From Colletotrichum lupini (lineage: Eukaryota > Ascomycota > Sordariomycetes > Glomerellales > Glomerellaceae): a stretch of DNA of 64,000 bases. A model generated the notes under the pieces. It was not told where the DNA came from. It worked only from the letters and a program-made list of their open reading frames with translations, and made no database searches. The position numbers and the translations under genes are program-made. Numbering within the stretch: position 1 is the stretch's first letter; each line of letters begins with the position of its first letter. Location: assembly GCF_023278565.1 (NCBI RefSeq), contig NC_064673.1, forward strand, positions 1,674,001 through 1,738,000, written 5' to 3'. This document shows positions 1 to 11,513 of the stretch, one piece after another.

Positions 1-1342
1 GAACAAGTATCTTCTATAGCAAGTCCCTCTAGTTGTGATCGCTCGCGACCACAGCCAGTAATTCTGTGTAATCTCTGTTATATGACGAGTCCGGACACCT
101 TGGTGTTTCGGACAAACCCAATTTATTTTGCGATAAATTGAAATTAACTATAATTGATATTTATTAGCCTTTGTATCGCATATGTAACGGAGTTGAGGTC
201 AAGTTTAGGTATATACTCGACTAATACTCGGCTCGACTTGGTACGGATAAATGCGACTTTATTACGGCCCCACCTTCGGATGCGGCCCCACCTCGAGCGA
301 CCGACTCGCGGTATATTAGCTCTTGTATTTAGGAAGGCTTTTCTTGTGGAAAAGATGGGATAGGATCAGATGGTGCGTGACCTATTTTGCGAGTTTAATT
401 ATAAGGTCTTGGAACGTTATCGCATTGTTTTAGACGCTGACAAAGCCCCCTACTAAGGTAGGTAGTGAGAGTAAGCCACCTATGCCTACTATAAGTATAT
501 CATCGCGCAGTATGGTCTCTAGCTAGACGGTTACGCTTGAACAACAACCATAAGCCAGTCTCTATCCCATAGTATCAGAGTGACCTGATATTTCGCCCGT
601 TTTAGGATAGCTGAAAACCATCGTAATTGTGCAATTTCTAAGTTCGGTTGAGGCGACATGAACGAAACCCACATTAACACCGCGAGTATTACCGATGAAC
701 TGCGTGGCCCGCGCTTTACCGGCTCTAGATTTCCGTCATTGTTTCCACCGCCGACCCGCAAATCTGAGTATTTCTACGGGATGATGATGTCAGGTTGCAG
801 TAGATATGCGACCGTTTCTTCGATTGAAACCCCAGAGATGAGCAGAAGAATGGTAGAAAGGTTCCCAGTGTTTCGGCTCCGCTGGATAGGAAAGCCGAAT
901 TAGAGGAGGATGCGGGAGAACCTCAACTCAGAAAGGGAGACTTTTCTGGACCTTACCTTGGATCCTCTTTTTCACCGATAGACACGCTGCAGTAACATTG
1001 CAAGTAGACTCTTGGTAGGATAGCGTCATATTTCTAACTAAACGCAGAAAACTTTGCCTTCCGTGTGGAAAATCTGGAAGTTGATAAACAAGCCCGAAGA
1101 CCCGGGGAAGAGAGATCTGGGGCAGATGTTCTAGATAGCATTTACCATTGACTTCTGAGATGGGTTGTTCCTGATTTTATGAATTTCTGTTAGCACACCT
1201 ATTATATTCAAATCGACGATCGCGACGCACACCAGGTCAATATTTTGGGGTTCTTCTGACCTAAATCTGACGTTAAAGGCAAGTATCGTTACACCTACCG
1301 TCTGGGTCGAGGTAGCTATTCGTTAGAGATAGTATTGTTAAC
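1..1342. other. Unassigned DNA, no supported gene
   Basis: Base composition is intermediate and only short open frames occur (for example 658-903, 81 codons). None shows a domain, signal peptide or motif I recognise. It may be decayed transposon or the upstream region of the MFS pseudogene that follows. Confidence 0.4.
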
Positions 1343-1886
1343 ATGGTTTTAGCGCCTCCCGGTGATAATTCGCGGGCCTCGCGACTAAGCAACGTCGATG
1401 AGACGATTCCGACCCGAGATAGCAGCGTAATACGCGTCGACCGGAGCTTTGACGGCGAGAAACCATAACAGCCCCTTAACGAAAAGTCCGAGGATGCGCC
1501 AACCGGGGGCTTTTTTGAAGGCGGCGTGGGCCGAGACGAAGAGGCTGAAGGCACGCGCAGGCAGGGAGACCTAGCAAGGGCAACGAGTAGCAAGCAGCCT
1601 GAGTACACCCCCGATGGGAAGCGTGTTATTACCGAGGATGAGTGCTATTATCTGCTGGGATACTCGTGGCCGGCATGGAAAAAGTGGATGCTTCTCTCCT
1701 CTATTTTTGCCGTTTAGGTGTCTATGAACTTCAATACTAGTGTTTTTCCTAGCGCTGTTACTCCTATTAGCGAGGAGTTCTATGTTAGCGAGCAGGCGGC
1801 ACGTAGTGCACAGTGTGCTTTCTTAGTTCTCTACGCTTTTGGATGTGAGCTGTGGGCTCCTTGGAGTGAGGAGTTCGGACGATGGA
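1343..1886 (+). pseudogene. MFS transporter pseudogene, 5' fragment
   Basis: From ATG 1343 one frame runs 181 codons to the edge of the Copia LTR. It has a hydrophilic N-terminus, then residues such as YSWPAWKKWMLL and, further on, APWSEEFGR. This matches the cytoplasmic tail and first two membrane segments of fungal multidrug/polyamine-type MFS transporters, an inference from general family knowledge. Two stops break it: TAA at 1466-1468 and TAG at 1715-1717. Both are explained by CAA or CAG changing to TAA or TAG, the CpA to TpA change of RIP. The remaining membrane segments are absent and do not resume after the element at 8406, so the gene is truncated as well as mutated. ATG 1343 was chosen because it is the first in-frame Met of an otherwise continuous reading. 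Confidence 0.65.
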
Positions 1887-2091
1887 TGTTAGTATCCCTA
1901 TTATAGGGTAGTTAGTTCGAACCGTAGTTAACGAAGAGATTAATTAAACTATATAAATATCTGCGTAGTAGGTATAAAAAGGAGGTTCTAACTATAGGTT
2001 AAGCTAGTTATAATAATTATAAATAAGGCCCCTAATTAGCCCCTGCGTAGTTAGCTATATACCGCGGTCGAATTAGACTTCTAATTTAATA
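1887..2091 (-). repeat. LTR, left end of Copia copy 1
   Basis: On the plus strand it starts TGTTAGTATCCC and carries a near-perfect palindrome CCCTATTATAGGG at 1896-1908. Its inner end reads AATTTAATA where the outer end of the partner LTR reads AATCCGACA, all transitions. A TATA-like CTATATAAATAT lies in the middle of the LTR. Confidence 0.88.
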
Positions 2092-5000
2092 CTAACTTTC
2101 TCTTTTTTTTTTTAATTTAACCGCTATAGTTAGAAGTATAATTCGACCTCGGGCCCGTTTATTAAGTCGTCTCCTTTTCCCCCTTTTTTCTACTCTTTTT
2201 ATATAACCCATCCCTCTATTCGTATAGTAACTTTTTAACTATTTACGAATTACTCTAATCCCTTATTTAGTACTACTTTTATAAAAGCGTTTACGAGGTT
2301 ATCTTTACTATTAATCTAACGGATTTTAAATATCTCGCGCCTTTTATATAATTACATAAGGGCTATAATATCGATTATAAGCCTCTTTTCCTTTATTATT
2401 CCTAATTTAACGAGGTATTCGTATAGCGAGTAAGAATCGGTATAAATAATTATTAAAATAGGTAAAAGGCTAATTCGATCGGTAATCTTCTTTAGCGTTA
2501 TTAAAATTGCGTAAGAGAAATTAACGCCGTTAACTATACTATAAACCTCTAATATTAATATACTTCTCGTTACTTATTTATTTTTAGTTAACGAGTAGTA
2601 GATTATATTACTATATATAATAAATTCGCTCTTACTTATACTCTTATTAACTAAAATAATAATATACCCTAATTATAAAATAAGGTCGTTATTATTTATA
2701 AATAACCTATTAATAAAAACGTAAAGCTTACTAATTATAAGGTCGATTAGGTAGTAAACGAGACCTTAATTAAGATTCGTTTATTACTACTTAAGCTGCT
2801 TATTAAGTACCTCGACGTCTTATTTAATTAGATCTATAGCTTATACTACCTTAGTATAGTTAAAAGTTACTTTAGGTTAATAAATACTTATAATATATAC
2901 CCCTCGCGCGAGCTTAGCTTTATACTACTTCTTAATATTAATTACGTTTAGATTAACGAGGTTAATCTTCTTATCCTACCCCTTTTATTAAAAAACGACG
3001 GTTTCCTCTTTAATTATAAGAATCTTGCCGTTAAATACTAAGGGGGTATTTATTATAAGGACCTCTTTTAACTTTGCTACGAAGCCCGCTTTTTAAAGCT
3101 CCTTATTCTCTTTTTTTATAAAGTTAATATTAAATAGGCCTAATATATCGTCGGTTTATATTTTAATAATCCTAAATTGATTACTTTCGTACTTCGCAAT
3201 TAATAAGTACGGGTCGTATATAGAAGTAATTATTAATAATTAATTAATATAAAAATCATAGTAAGTAGCCCACTAATAAGTGCCCGATTTTGCGAGCCTA
3301 TATAGTAGCTTAAGTACTTTAATAATCGTGCCTTCTAGGTACTTACTAGCCATTTCCTTTGGTAAATAGGCCAGGATTTTCCTTATAAGCCTTATAGCTA
3401 ATTAAGTATAGGCCTAGGTAATATCACGGCTCTAAATCTTATATCCCTTCTTTTATAATAATACTATTAGTACTATTATTAATCGTTAGCTATAGCGCTA
3501 TATAGTAAGCGATTATATAAATAGTATCGCCTTTTCGACGTTACTATACCCCTAAATTACGTATTTAGACTTCTTATATAGCTAAGGTATTCTTTTCCCT
3601 TTAATCTTACGAACTATTCGTAATTTAAATATACGGAGGTTTATACATTTTTCTAAGTCGTATAAGATAAATTAATAGACCCCTCGATCATAAAGAGTAT
3701 CTATTTTAATAAGATCTAATCCCTTATACGGCTTTTTAATAATTATAATTACGCCTTCTTTACGTAGTTTAACTACTAGCTCGAAATCGGCTTTCTCTTT
3801 TACTATATAAAAAGCATTAATTACCTCGTTATTAATAATAAATTACCGCGTTAAGGCTTATTATCATAATCTTTTACGACGTTTTATTAGTAGTATTAGT
3901 ACCCTTTTAGCAATTTCCTCTTCCTCGTCATCTATTAGTACTACTACGACGATTTTATTAAGGATAATTTCTTATACCTTTACTACGGGTTATATAGTTT
4001 CCCCTAGCTCTTCTTCTTCTTATAAGTTAAAAATCACCTCGTTAAGATTTATATAATACGGTCTAACTACTATAATTAATACTTCGAATAACTAGTCGCG
4101 ATCTCTTATAACTATATAAGAGCGCTCGTTAATAGGAATTAACTTATATAGCCCAGCCTACTATTAAATAATTTCGCACTATACTTATATATCCGAATTT
4201 AGTAATATATTTAAATTATCCCCTATATCGGGCCTATTATATATAATAATTACCTCGTTAACTTACTTTTTTATACTTACCTCGCGCAATACCCGTATTA
4301 CTTTTTTAATTACTTAGGCTCGTTAACTTATACTTAATAATAGTAGCGAGGCTAAGGTCGTTCTTAAATATGCTCTAAATACTAATAGCGTTAATATAAG
4401 TCCGTTAGGCCCTATAGTATCGTTATAATATTTAAGTACTATTTAGAGGTATTCGTCGTTAATAGAATCCGGATTTTCCTTTTTAATAATTCTAAACGCC
4501 CTTTTTAACTATTAATATACCCTCTTTACTTTTCTAATACTATAATACGCTTTAACGAGTACGACTTTTAGTTATATACCGTAGGCCGTCGCATTATCCC
4601 TAAATTCTACTAACTTAAAGCTAGTACTAGCGTCGGTTCTAATACTATCTAGTAGTCCTTAATATATATCGATCTAGCTTTTTTATAGGGCTACTTATAC
4701 TATTTTTACTTATAGATTTTAGAAAAATTACCCTACTTAAAAAAATATAGCTACGTTAATTATATATAATACTAGCCGACTATTTAAATAGAAAATATCG
4801 ATAACAATTTCCTAGTTAAAGTTAAGCTTATTACGCAATTTAAACTTAAATCTATATAGGCTCTGCGCATTTATTTAGTATTAATAATATACTTTCGTTA
4901 ACTACTCTAGCGCCCCTATTTCGATATTATTATTACTTAATTACTTTAAGAAGTTATATAGCTTCGTAACTAATAAGTACCCGAATCTCTAGTAAAGTCT

Positions 5001-8000
5001 TCTAAGCTCACTTTCCGTTAGGTAATTAATTAACTTCGTATCGTTAATAAGCTTTATAAATATATACCCCTATTATCGTTTAACTATTTCGAAATACTTA
5101 TTACTAGAGATTCTATTCTTTATATTATTAAATATAATACTTAGTTGATCTATATCTTTTAGATATAAGAGAAATAGGGTATTAATAAGTAAAATATAAA
5201 AAGTTGTCGTTCCGAAATACGTCTCTACTTTTATTATACTTAGGGCGACGATTTCCTTACCTAGGCTAAAACTAATCCTTATAATACCCGCTATTAACGT
5301 ATTAAGCGTTACTAGTGCGATCTTTTATAGCGCCTAGAATTACCCTTTTTTTCTAATTAACTATTACGATACCCTAGTATCTAGGATAATCCTATAGAAA
5401 TCGTCTAAGCCGTACTTTTTACTCGCGTAAAATACTTATACGAGCTTAGTATTTAAAAGATCTAGGTAGTATAAAAAGGACCCCTCTAGCTACCCCTAAA
5501 TATACTTAATACTATATTCCTTTTCTTTAAATATTAAGAGAAATAGCGTCTTCTCCTTAATTATTAAGATAATAAGCTTTAGCCCTATTAGATTCGCCCT
5601 TTCAGCCGCCTTTATATCCGTTATTTAAGGGACCTTTTCTTACTATTCGTATATAAAAGCCTGCTTATTAAGAGCTTCTACTACCCTCTATTCGTTTAGC
5701 CTCGTATATCCTCTAGAGGCTAACGGGGCGAAAAAAGAGTAGTTAATATCTTCGATTTCGTTATAATCTAATTCGTTAATATAGGGGGTAAGATCTTCCT
5801 TATTTTCTAAATCTTTTATAGGGGGTATATGCTTTAGGCCGCTACTTTAATTACCGTCGCTAGGTTCTATACCCCCAGATCTGCCCTTATATATAACAAG
5901 GAATTAGTTAAATTAACGAGGGCTAGTTTTACTATCTATTACCCTTAACCTTTTATATTATTTATACGATTTAGCACGCTCTTCTTTAGAATAATTACTT
6001 AACTAATATCTATCCTTTTTATAAATATAGTATTGCTTTTTTTATTACCCTACCCGTAAGTTAAATCTCTACCTATTTAACAAATCTAGGCCTCTTTATT
6101 AGCGATTACCATATCTAGCCTCTTTTCCTTTCTTATTATACGTTCGATCGACCTAATATTATTAATAAGGGCCGTTATATACCTAGAGGTAGGTTTAGCG
6201 CGGCATTCTTATTTTAATATTAAAATTAAATTTTAGCTTTAAGTAGAGCGTCTCGTAGTCTTCGGGTACCTAGTATAGGGTAATCTTTATTTTTAATATA
6301 CGCTAGACTACGGTATAAAGATATCTAACTTTCCGCTTATTTATCCCCTTATTTAGCTAAGTTTTCGCTAGCTTATTAATTCGATTAATAAGCTCTTCGA
6401 AGATCTCTACTTACGATTTACTTTTTATTATCCTAGCTATAGATATAAAAGAAATCGCTCGTAGCTTAGATGGGAGCTCTAAGTTCCTATTATAGGTCTT
6501 AAAGCGGCTTCGGATTATATTAATTATACTAAGAAAGTCGTTTCGATCGAGATTACGCACCGCTTTATAATAATAATTAAAGGCTTTGCTTATAAATACG
6601 ATATTAATTACCGAATAGTACTAATATTCCCTAATTCCGACTTTTTTATAATAATTATAAAATATCGTTAGGGTTTCTTATAAGACCTTATACTTCCCCC
6701 TAAAGTATAATTTCTTTTTTAAGAAGATTTTTTTAAGGTCTATAAATTACCTCGTATTCGCTACTAGATTTTTAGTATTTATATACGAACCCTGCGTCGC
6801 TACGTATTATTAGTAACTTCGGGTCGTTTACCTCTTTTTTTATTAACTAATCGGCGCCGAATTTCGTATTAATAATAATAATAAGTTATACATCGAAATA
6901 GGCAAAATTATCGATTATTATACTTCTAGTACTATATTTTACCCCGGTATATCCTTTTACGACGATAGATTTTTATTAATAATTATAAAGAGGAAATCTG
7001 GGTCGTTTACCCTTTTTTTAAATTCGTTAAAGCGATTATACGCTCTATTAACCTATACCTAGTTCTATAGTACGAATTCCTCCTCTATAATTATCGTTAT
7101 TAATATTTTATATAGCTCTCGCGATTATAATTACGCTAGTAATACCCCTCGCCCGTAAAGGAATCTATTAACTACTTTTATAATTCCTAGGCTTACGTTT
7201 ACGAACTATTTATTTAGCTAGTAGCTAAGGTCGTTCGCGATTTCGTAAAATAGGGGTTACCCCTATAGCCCCTTTTTTTTATAGACCTTAGTTAAATAGA
7301 TTAATACCGCGTTAATTTACTTACCGTTAGGCTAATCTGCGATTCTATATATCTACGTCCCCTAATAATCCGGGTTAATATTTACTTATTTATAAGGGAT
7401 TGGGATTCTATTTAAGATTAGGTTTCGTTCTCTTTTTTTTTACCTTAACTCGCTAAGGGTCGTGCTCTAGTTTATACTTATATTAGCGGTCGCTAGCGTA
7501 TTTAATTTTCATAAGGATATATTTAATCCGCGCGCAGGTCGTAGTAAATCCGTACTTTTACTACTTAACGAATTTATTAAAGTCTAAGAGATTCTCGTTT
7601 CTTTTTACTATTTTGCTACTACTCTCGTTTTTACTATTTCTAGCGATTATTACTACCTTTTTAAGTCGCTAGCTATTATACTTACTAAGATCCTCTTTTT
7701 TATTTAGTATAAAAAAGTAGGTTTTAGTAGTTCCTTTTTATAATAGTAGCGGTAGACGTTTATATTACTATAGGATAATATAGTAATTAGTCTCGGGATC
7801 TTTACTAATTACTAATTTTTACTATCCCGTATATTTCTAGCCTCTTAAGCCTCGTGCTCTCTATAATCTCTAAATAGCTTCTTTAGTTAATTTCTAATCG
7901 CGGGCCGGCTACGGAAAAGTCGTTTAATAAAAAAGCTGCTCGGGGTAATAATAAAAGGCTAGTTACTTAAGTAGTTCTATTAATTAACGTAGTTTAATAT

Positions 8001-8202
8001 AATAAATATCGACCTCTCGTAAGTAGTAAAGGGCTATAATTACTTAATTCCGTGCAGTATTTAAGAATTACCTCCTTTTTCGTCTACTTCCGTAAGGTTA
8101 ATTAGTATAAATCTCCTATCCCGTGCGGTATTAAGAGGTCGTCTCTTTTATATAGCGAGATACTTTACTAATTTATAATAGTAGAGTTTAATTACTAATT
8201 AG

Positions 8203-8405
8203 TATTAGTATCCTTATTATAAAGTAGTTAGTTCGAACCTTAGTTAACGAAGAGATTAATTAAACTATATAAATATCTACGTAGGTGTAAAAAGGAGGTT
8301 CTAACTATAGGTTGGGCTGGCTATGATAATCGTAAATAGGGCCCCCTAATTAGCCCCTGCGCAGTCGGCTATATGCCGCGGTCGAATTAGACTTCCAATC
8401 CGACA
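8203..8405 (-). repeat. LTR, right end of Copia copy 1
   Basis: Same repeat as 1887-2091. The inner start is RIP-altered (TATTAGTATCC) while the outer end keeps CCAATCCGACA. In element orientation this is the 5' LTR. Confidence 0.88.
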
Positions 8406-8606
8406 GATACCAATGTACAATATTTCCAAGTGCAATTTCCATTCACGTGAAAGAAATATGTAGCTTGTCTTATTGTCGGCAAAGGTGAGGATTTCCCAAT
8501 AATTTGGTGATCTATTTGTCATCTCCGAACTTCTAAGCATCAACTAACCCAGACGCCGGCCTCTCTAGAATATCCGATACAAAATTCATAGTCCGTCTTG
8601 CGCCAT
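8406..8606. other. Short unassigned stretch after Copia copy 1
   Basis: Two hundred bases of ordinary composition between the LTR and the dioxygenase stop codon; probably the 3' flank of that gene. It does not continue the MFS reading frame that enters copy 1 from the left. Confidence 0.4.
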
Positions 8607-9671
8607 TTATGCCTCAACACCGATGGTGATGTAGGCGAGCATGCCCTTGGTAACATCCTCACCGTCGAGGGGCTCGACAACCATGTTGGGGTTCCAGTTA
8701 CCCTTACTCTCATCCGCAAAGATGCTGTCAATGTCGTTGGTGGTGCGGTTGATCTCGGTGTGGCTGACGTAGGGCTCGAGGGCCATGATCTGCTGGCTGA
8801 GGGGCTCGTCGAAGAAGAGCTGGCCGGTGCTGACAATGTTGGAAGCGACGACGGTGCCGTTGCTGCGGACGGACCAGTCGGTGTGGACCTGGGCGTGGAT
8901 GTGAATGGTGCGCTCGACGTAGAAACCGGGGAAGACGGTCTTCATCTCCATGATGCCGTTAGAGTCGGTAGGCCAGATGCCGCGGAGCCAGGTGGTGGCG
9001 TCGGTGTGCAGGTCCAGATCGGGGCCGATAGTGACGTTGAGCTGGTCGAGGAGCTCTTCGAAGGGAGTGTTGGGGCTGTGGCCCGTGAATGAGCTGTAAG
9101 ATCCGGTCTATGGGCAATCCAGTTAGTCAACGTGTGAGGGTTGAAGCCTTTCGATTTACTTACAGCGTTGCAGTGCCAAAGGTCCTGGTGATGGTCAGCG
9201 CTCAATATCATGATTCAGATTGGGATTAGGGGTACTTACGACTAAGACGTCGCTCATAACTTCGCAGGTATTGACGTTGAGAACACCAATATCCAGATAG
9301 AGAGGAACACCGGGTTGATCTTCGCTCATATCCTGGCGCAGGGTCTGAGACTGAGGCCAGACATAGGGTCCCTTGGTGACCTCGGGCGTCAGGACGCAAG
9401 TGTCGTTCTGAAGGGTGTTATAGTGGGGACCCTCAGTATGAATAGTGACATTGCTGTCGCGCTGAACGAGAGAGCGGCTGACGAGCGAGCGCTTCTCGGC
9501 CTGACGCTTCCTGCGAACCTCCTGGAACTGGCCGGATTGCACCGAGCAACGCTTGGCGAGGTTGGAACGGCGGGCAATCTCTGAGTGGCTCAGAGTGTGG
9601 TCATGACCCGGGTGAGCAACGGCCACTCCCGTGAGGAGCGCAGTAGCGAGAGCAAGGAGCTGGAACTGCAT
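8607..9671 (-). CDS. Secreted intradiol dioxygenase-like protein
   Basis: Three exons, 9671-9240, 9184-9164 and 9107-8607, give 317 residues. Introns of 55 and 56 bp have GTAAGT donors and CAG or TAG acceptors, with a CTAAC-type branch site in the second. A signal peptide is clear (residues 1-19, MQFQLLALATALLTGVAVA) before a His-rich start. Candidate iron(III) ligands of the intradiol fold are Tyr155 (TGSYSSF), Tyr214 (PGFY) and His220/His222 (HIH). Family enzymes cleave catechol-type rings between the hydroxyls; extracellular fungal members are thought to act on lignin- or plant-derived aromatics, and the substrate here is unknown. The middle exon is only 21 nt and encodes DLWHCNA, which holds the conserved W-x-C-x-A core. 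The gene borders a RIP-dead element yet is intact. Confidence 0.85.
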
Positions 9672-11513
9672 GTTGTAGGTTGAAAGAGAGTGTAAGTCGA
9701 GAAAGAGTGTTGTAGAGACTGTTCAACGAGAGAATGTCTGGGACCTATTGTCAAAGTCAAGCTACCGAGATCTAAGCTGCTGATCAAGCTAGAACTGATC
9801 AACAACGAGGGAGCTGATCCTTCATTTATACGTTCATCCTTTCTTTCGATTGTTCTTCACCTTCCACGAATAGACGAAAAATATCATCTCCCCTGCTTCG
9901 TCCCGTATGACCCCTGACGAGGATCCAGAAAACAAGTTCATCTCATCAGGACGTTTCTTTTGTCAGCCATTGCCTCCCTCTCATCACGCTCAGATCCGTG
10001 AAACTGCCAAACCAAGCTGCAGTCCACCTTTCACGATCTCCAATTCTCCACTGACGTCGGGTTCGCACCACAGGTCGCTCCCACATCCCGAAGAACCACG
10101 TTCTGATCAATTCCCCATTCGGCAGTTCGTCGCATAGTAAAAGGCGATTCGCCAATCACGGCCCAGATATTACGGTTGACTTCCGGGGTCCGAAGCCCCC
10201 AAGCCGCACCCGGACGCCATCCCCGGCGGGCCGCCAAGACTCCTGGCCGCGTAAGTTCAGGGGCGGTCCGCCTGGTCACTGCACGTTGAATCAACCTTGA
10301 CCCGACGACCAAGCATAATCAGTGGAGGCATTGGGCGACCGATGAGAGCCGCGGTTGACCCGAGCCGAAAGATCACTGATGTGGTGTCGCCGATGTTGTC
10401 ATGGGTGTGGATAGGAGATTTTCGCCTTGGCAAAATGCCATTGCAAGATCCGCATCGATTACAACCCAAGACCGGAATGCGGGCGTCGAAAAAATCGGAA
10501 GCTGTCCCATTCGACAGTTACCAGAAGTTCTTCAATCTAGAAGGTGCATCAACTAGAGCCTTCGCTTGTTAAAATCTGCTGACGAAGTGGTTGCGAATTT
10601 TCCAGAGTCCAGACTACTTCCAGTGACTGGCCCCTGGAGGAGCGGCAGTGTATTATGCAGAATCCCCGAGTGGCGCGTCGGATTTGAGCCGACGCGGTGT
10701 GATATCAATAGCCTTAAGAACCCCTTTCACCTCCCAACTATTGGCAGCCAGTCCTTTTTGGCCTGCAGAGCCTATGATGACTTTGCATGTACCATAATTC
10801 CTACTAGGGAGCTTGGGAGTCCGCGAGAAGAGCCGTAAGTGATAAATTTTATTTCCAACAAGTTCTCACCTCTTGCCAACCCACAAGAGCATTTCTGTAA
10901 GGTGGGGGTTTTCGAGAAGGGCCCGGCAGAGCCAAGAGTCGAATTCACAGCAACACGACTCATATCGTTCCCGTGGAATCAGTCACAGCACCCACTCATA
11001 CGCATCTCTGTTCCTTGTTACGTCAGTATCTGCCAAGAAGCTTGACTCGGGACCCGGAATCTCTTGCCATCTTAGTTAGGAAAGTCACAACTTCTCCGTC
11101 CTGGAGTCCGAAGATCGACGGTTCCACCTTTGAATGTTTGAATTGGACTGAAGGATTTTGCGCTCATGCCGTTGAGAAGGGCACCTCAAATCGTTATCCA
11201 GAGGCTAGGAAATACTCATAAATGTGCTTGGAGCATCGATCCTTTTACCAGTTTGACAAGCTTAGGTATGTTGGGTCCCTATGCTCATCCCCCTTTAGTT
11301 CAGGTGTCGGGGAGATAGTGCCATGGGTTAGAGTCGTATTGTTCAACCTATCGGCGTCCCCTTTACCTGGATCGTACTTGCCGATTGCTAATTATTGACG
11401 TTTGCCCACATCCCCTCGCAGGGATTGAACCTCATCATTGTCCATGCCCGATCGTTTACGTGACCCATATCCAAAGGTACCATAGAAGTTGGCCAATTGT
11501 GTGCGAACAGTTT
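9672..11513. other. Intergenic region between dioxygenase and lipoxygenase
   Basis: Holds the dioxygenase promoter (adjacent to 9671) and the lipoxygenase 3' flank. Short open frames (for example 10297-10572 and 10566-10838) show no recognisable domain. A perfect 7-bp hairpin near 10674-10697 resembles a tRNA arm but no cloverleaf can be built around it. I see no supported gene. Confidence 0.5.

Larger units (their letters stand above)
1887..8405 (-). mobile_element. Ty1/Copia LTR retrotransposon, copy 1 (RIP-dead)
   Basis: Two LTRs of about 204 bp bound a full-length 6.5 kb element. A pyrimidine run just inside the left LTR (about 2098-2112) is the minus-strand polypurine tract, so the element reads right to left. 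It aligns throughout with copy 2 (22858-29374), whose decayed integrase and reverse transcriptase show the Copia order. CpA and TpG are nearly absent inside while CpG persists, the RIP signature; every frame is full of stops. The five bases outside the two ends (ATGGA and GATAC) do not match, so the usual target-site duplication is missing, unlike copies 2 and 3. Confidence 0.9.

Noticed and set aside
1718..1906. Separate small gene starting at 1718
   Set aside because: It is the continuation of the MFS pseudogene after the TAG at 1715-1717, and its end lies in the LTR.
8598..9092. 164-codon plus-strand frame over the dioxygenase gene
   Set aside because: Antisense shadow; the minus-strand model has a signal peptide, proper introns and metal ligands.
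10655..10735. tRNA-like hairpin (GCGTCGG-loop-CCGACGC) near a CCCCGAGTGG motif
   Set aside because: No acceptor stem or complete cloverleaf can be built on either strand. It may be a decayed class II tRNA or chance.
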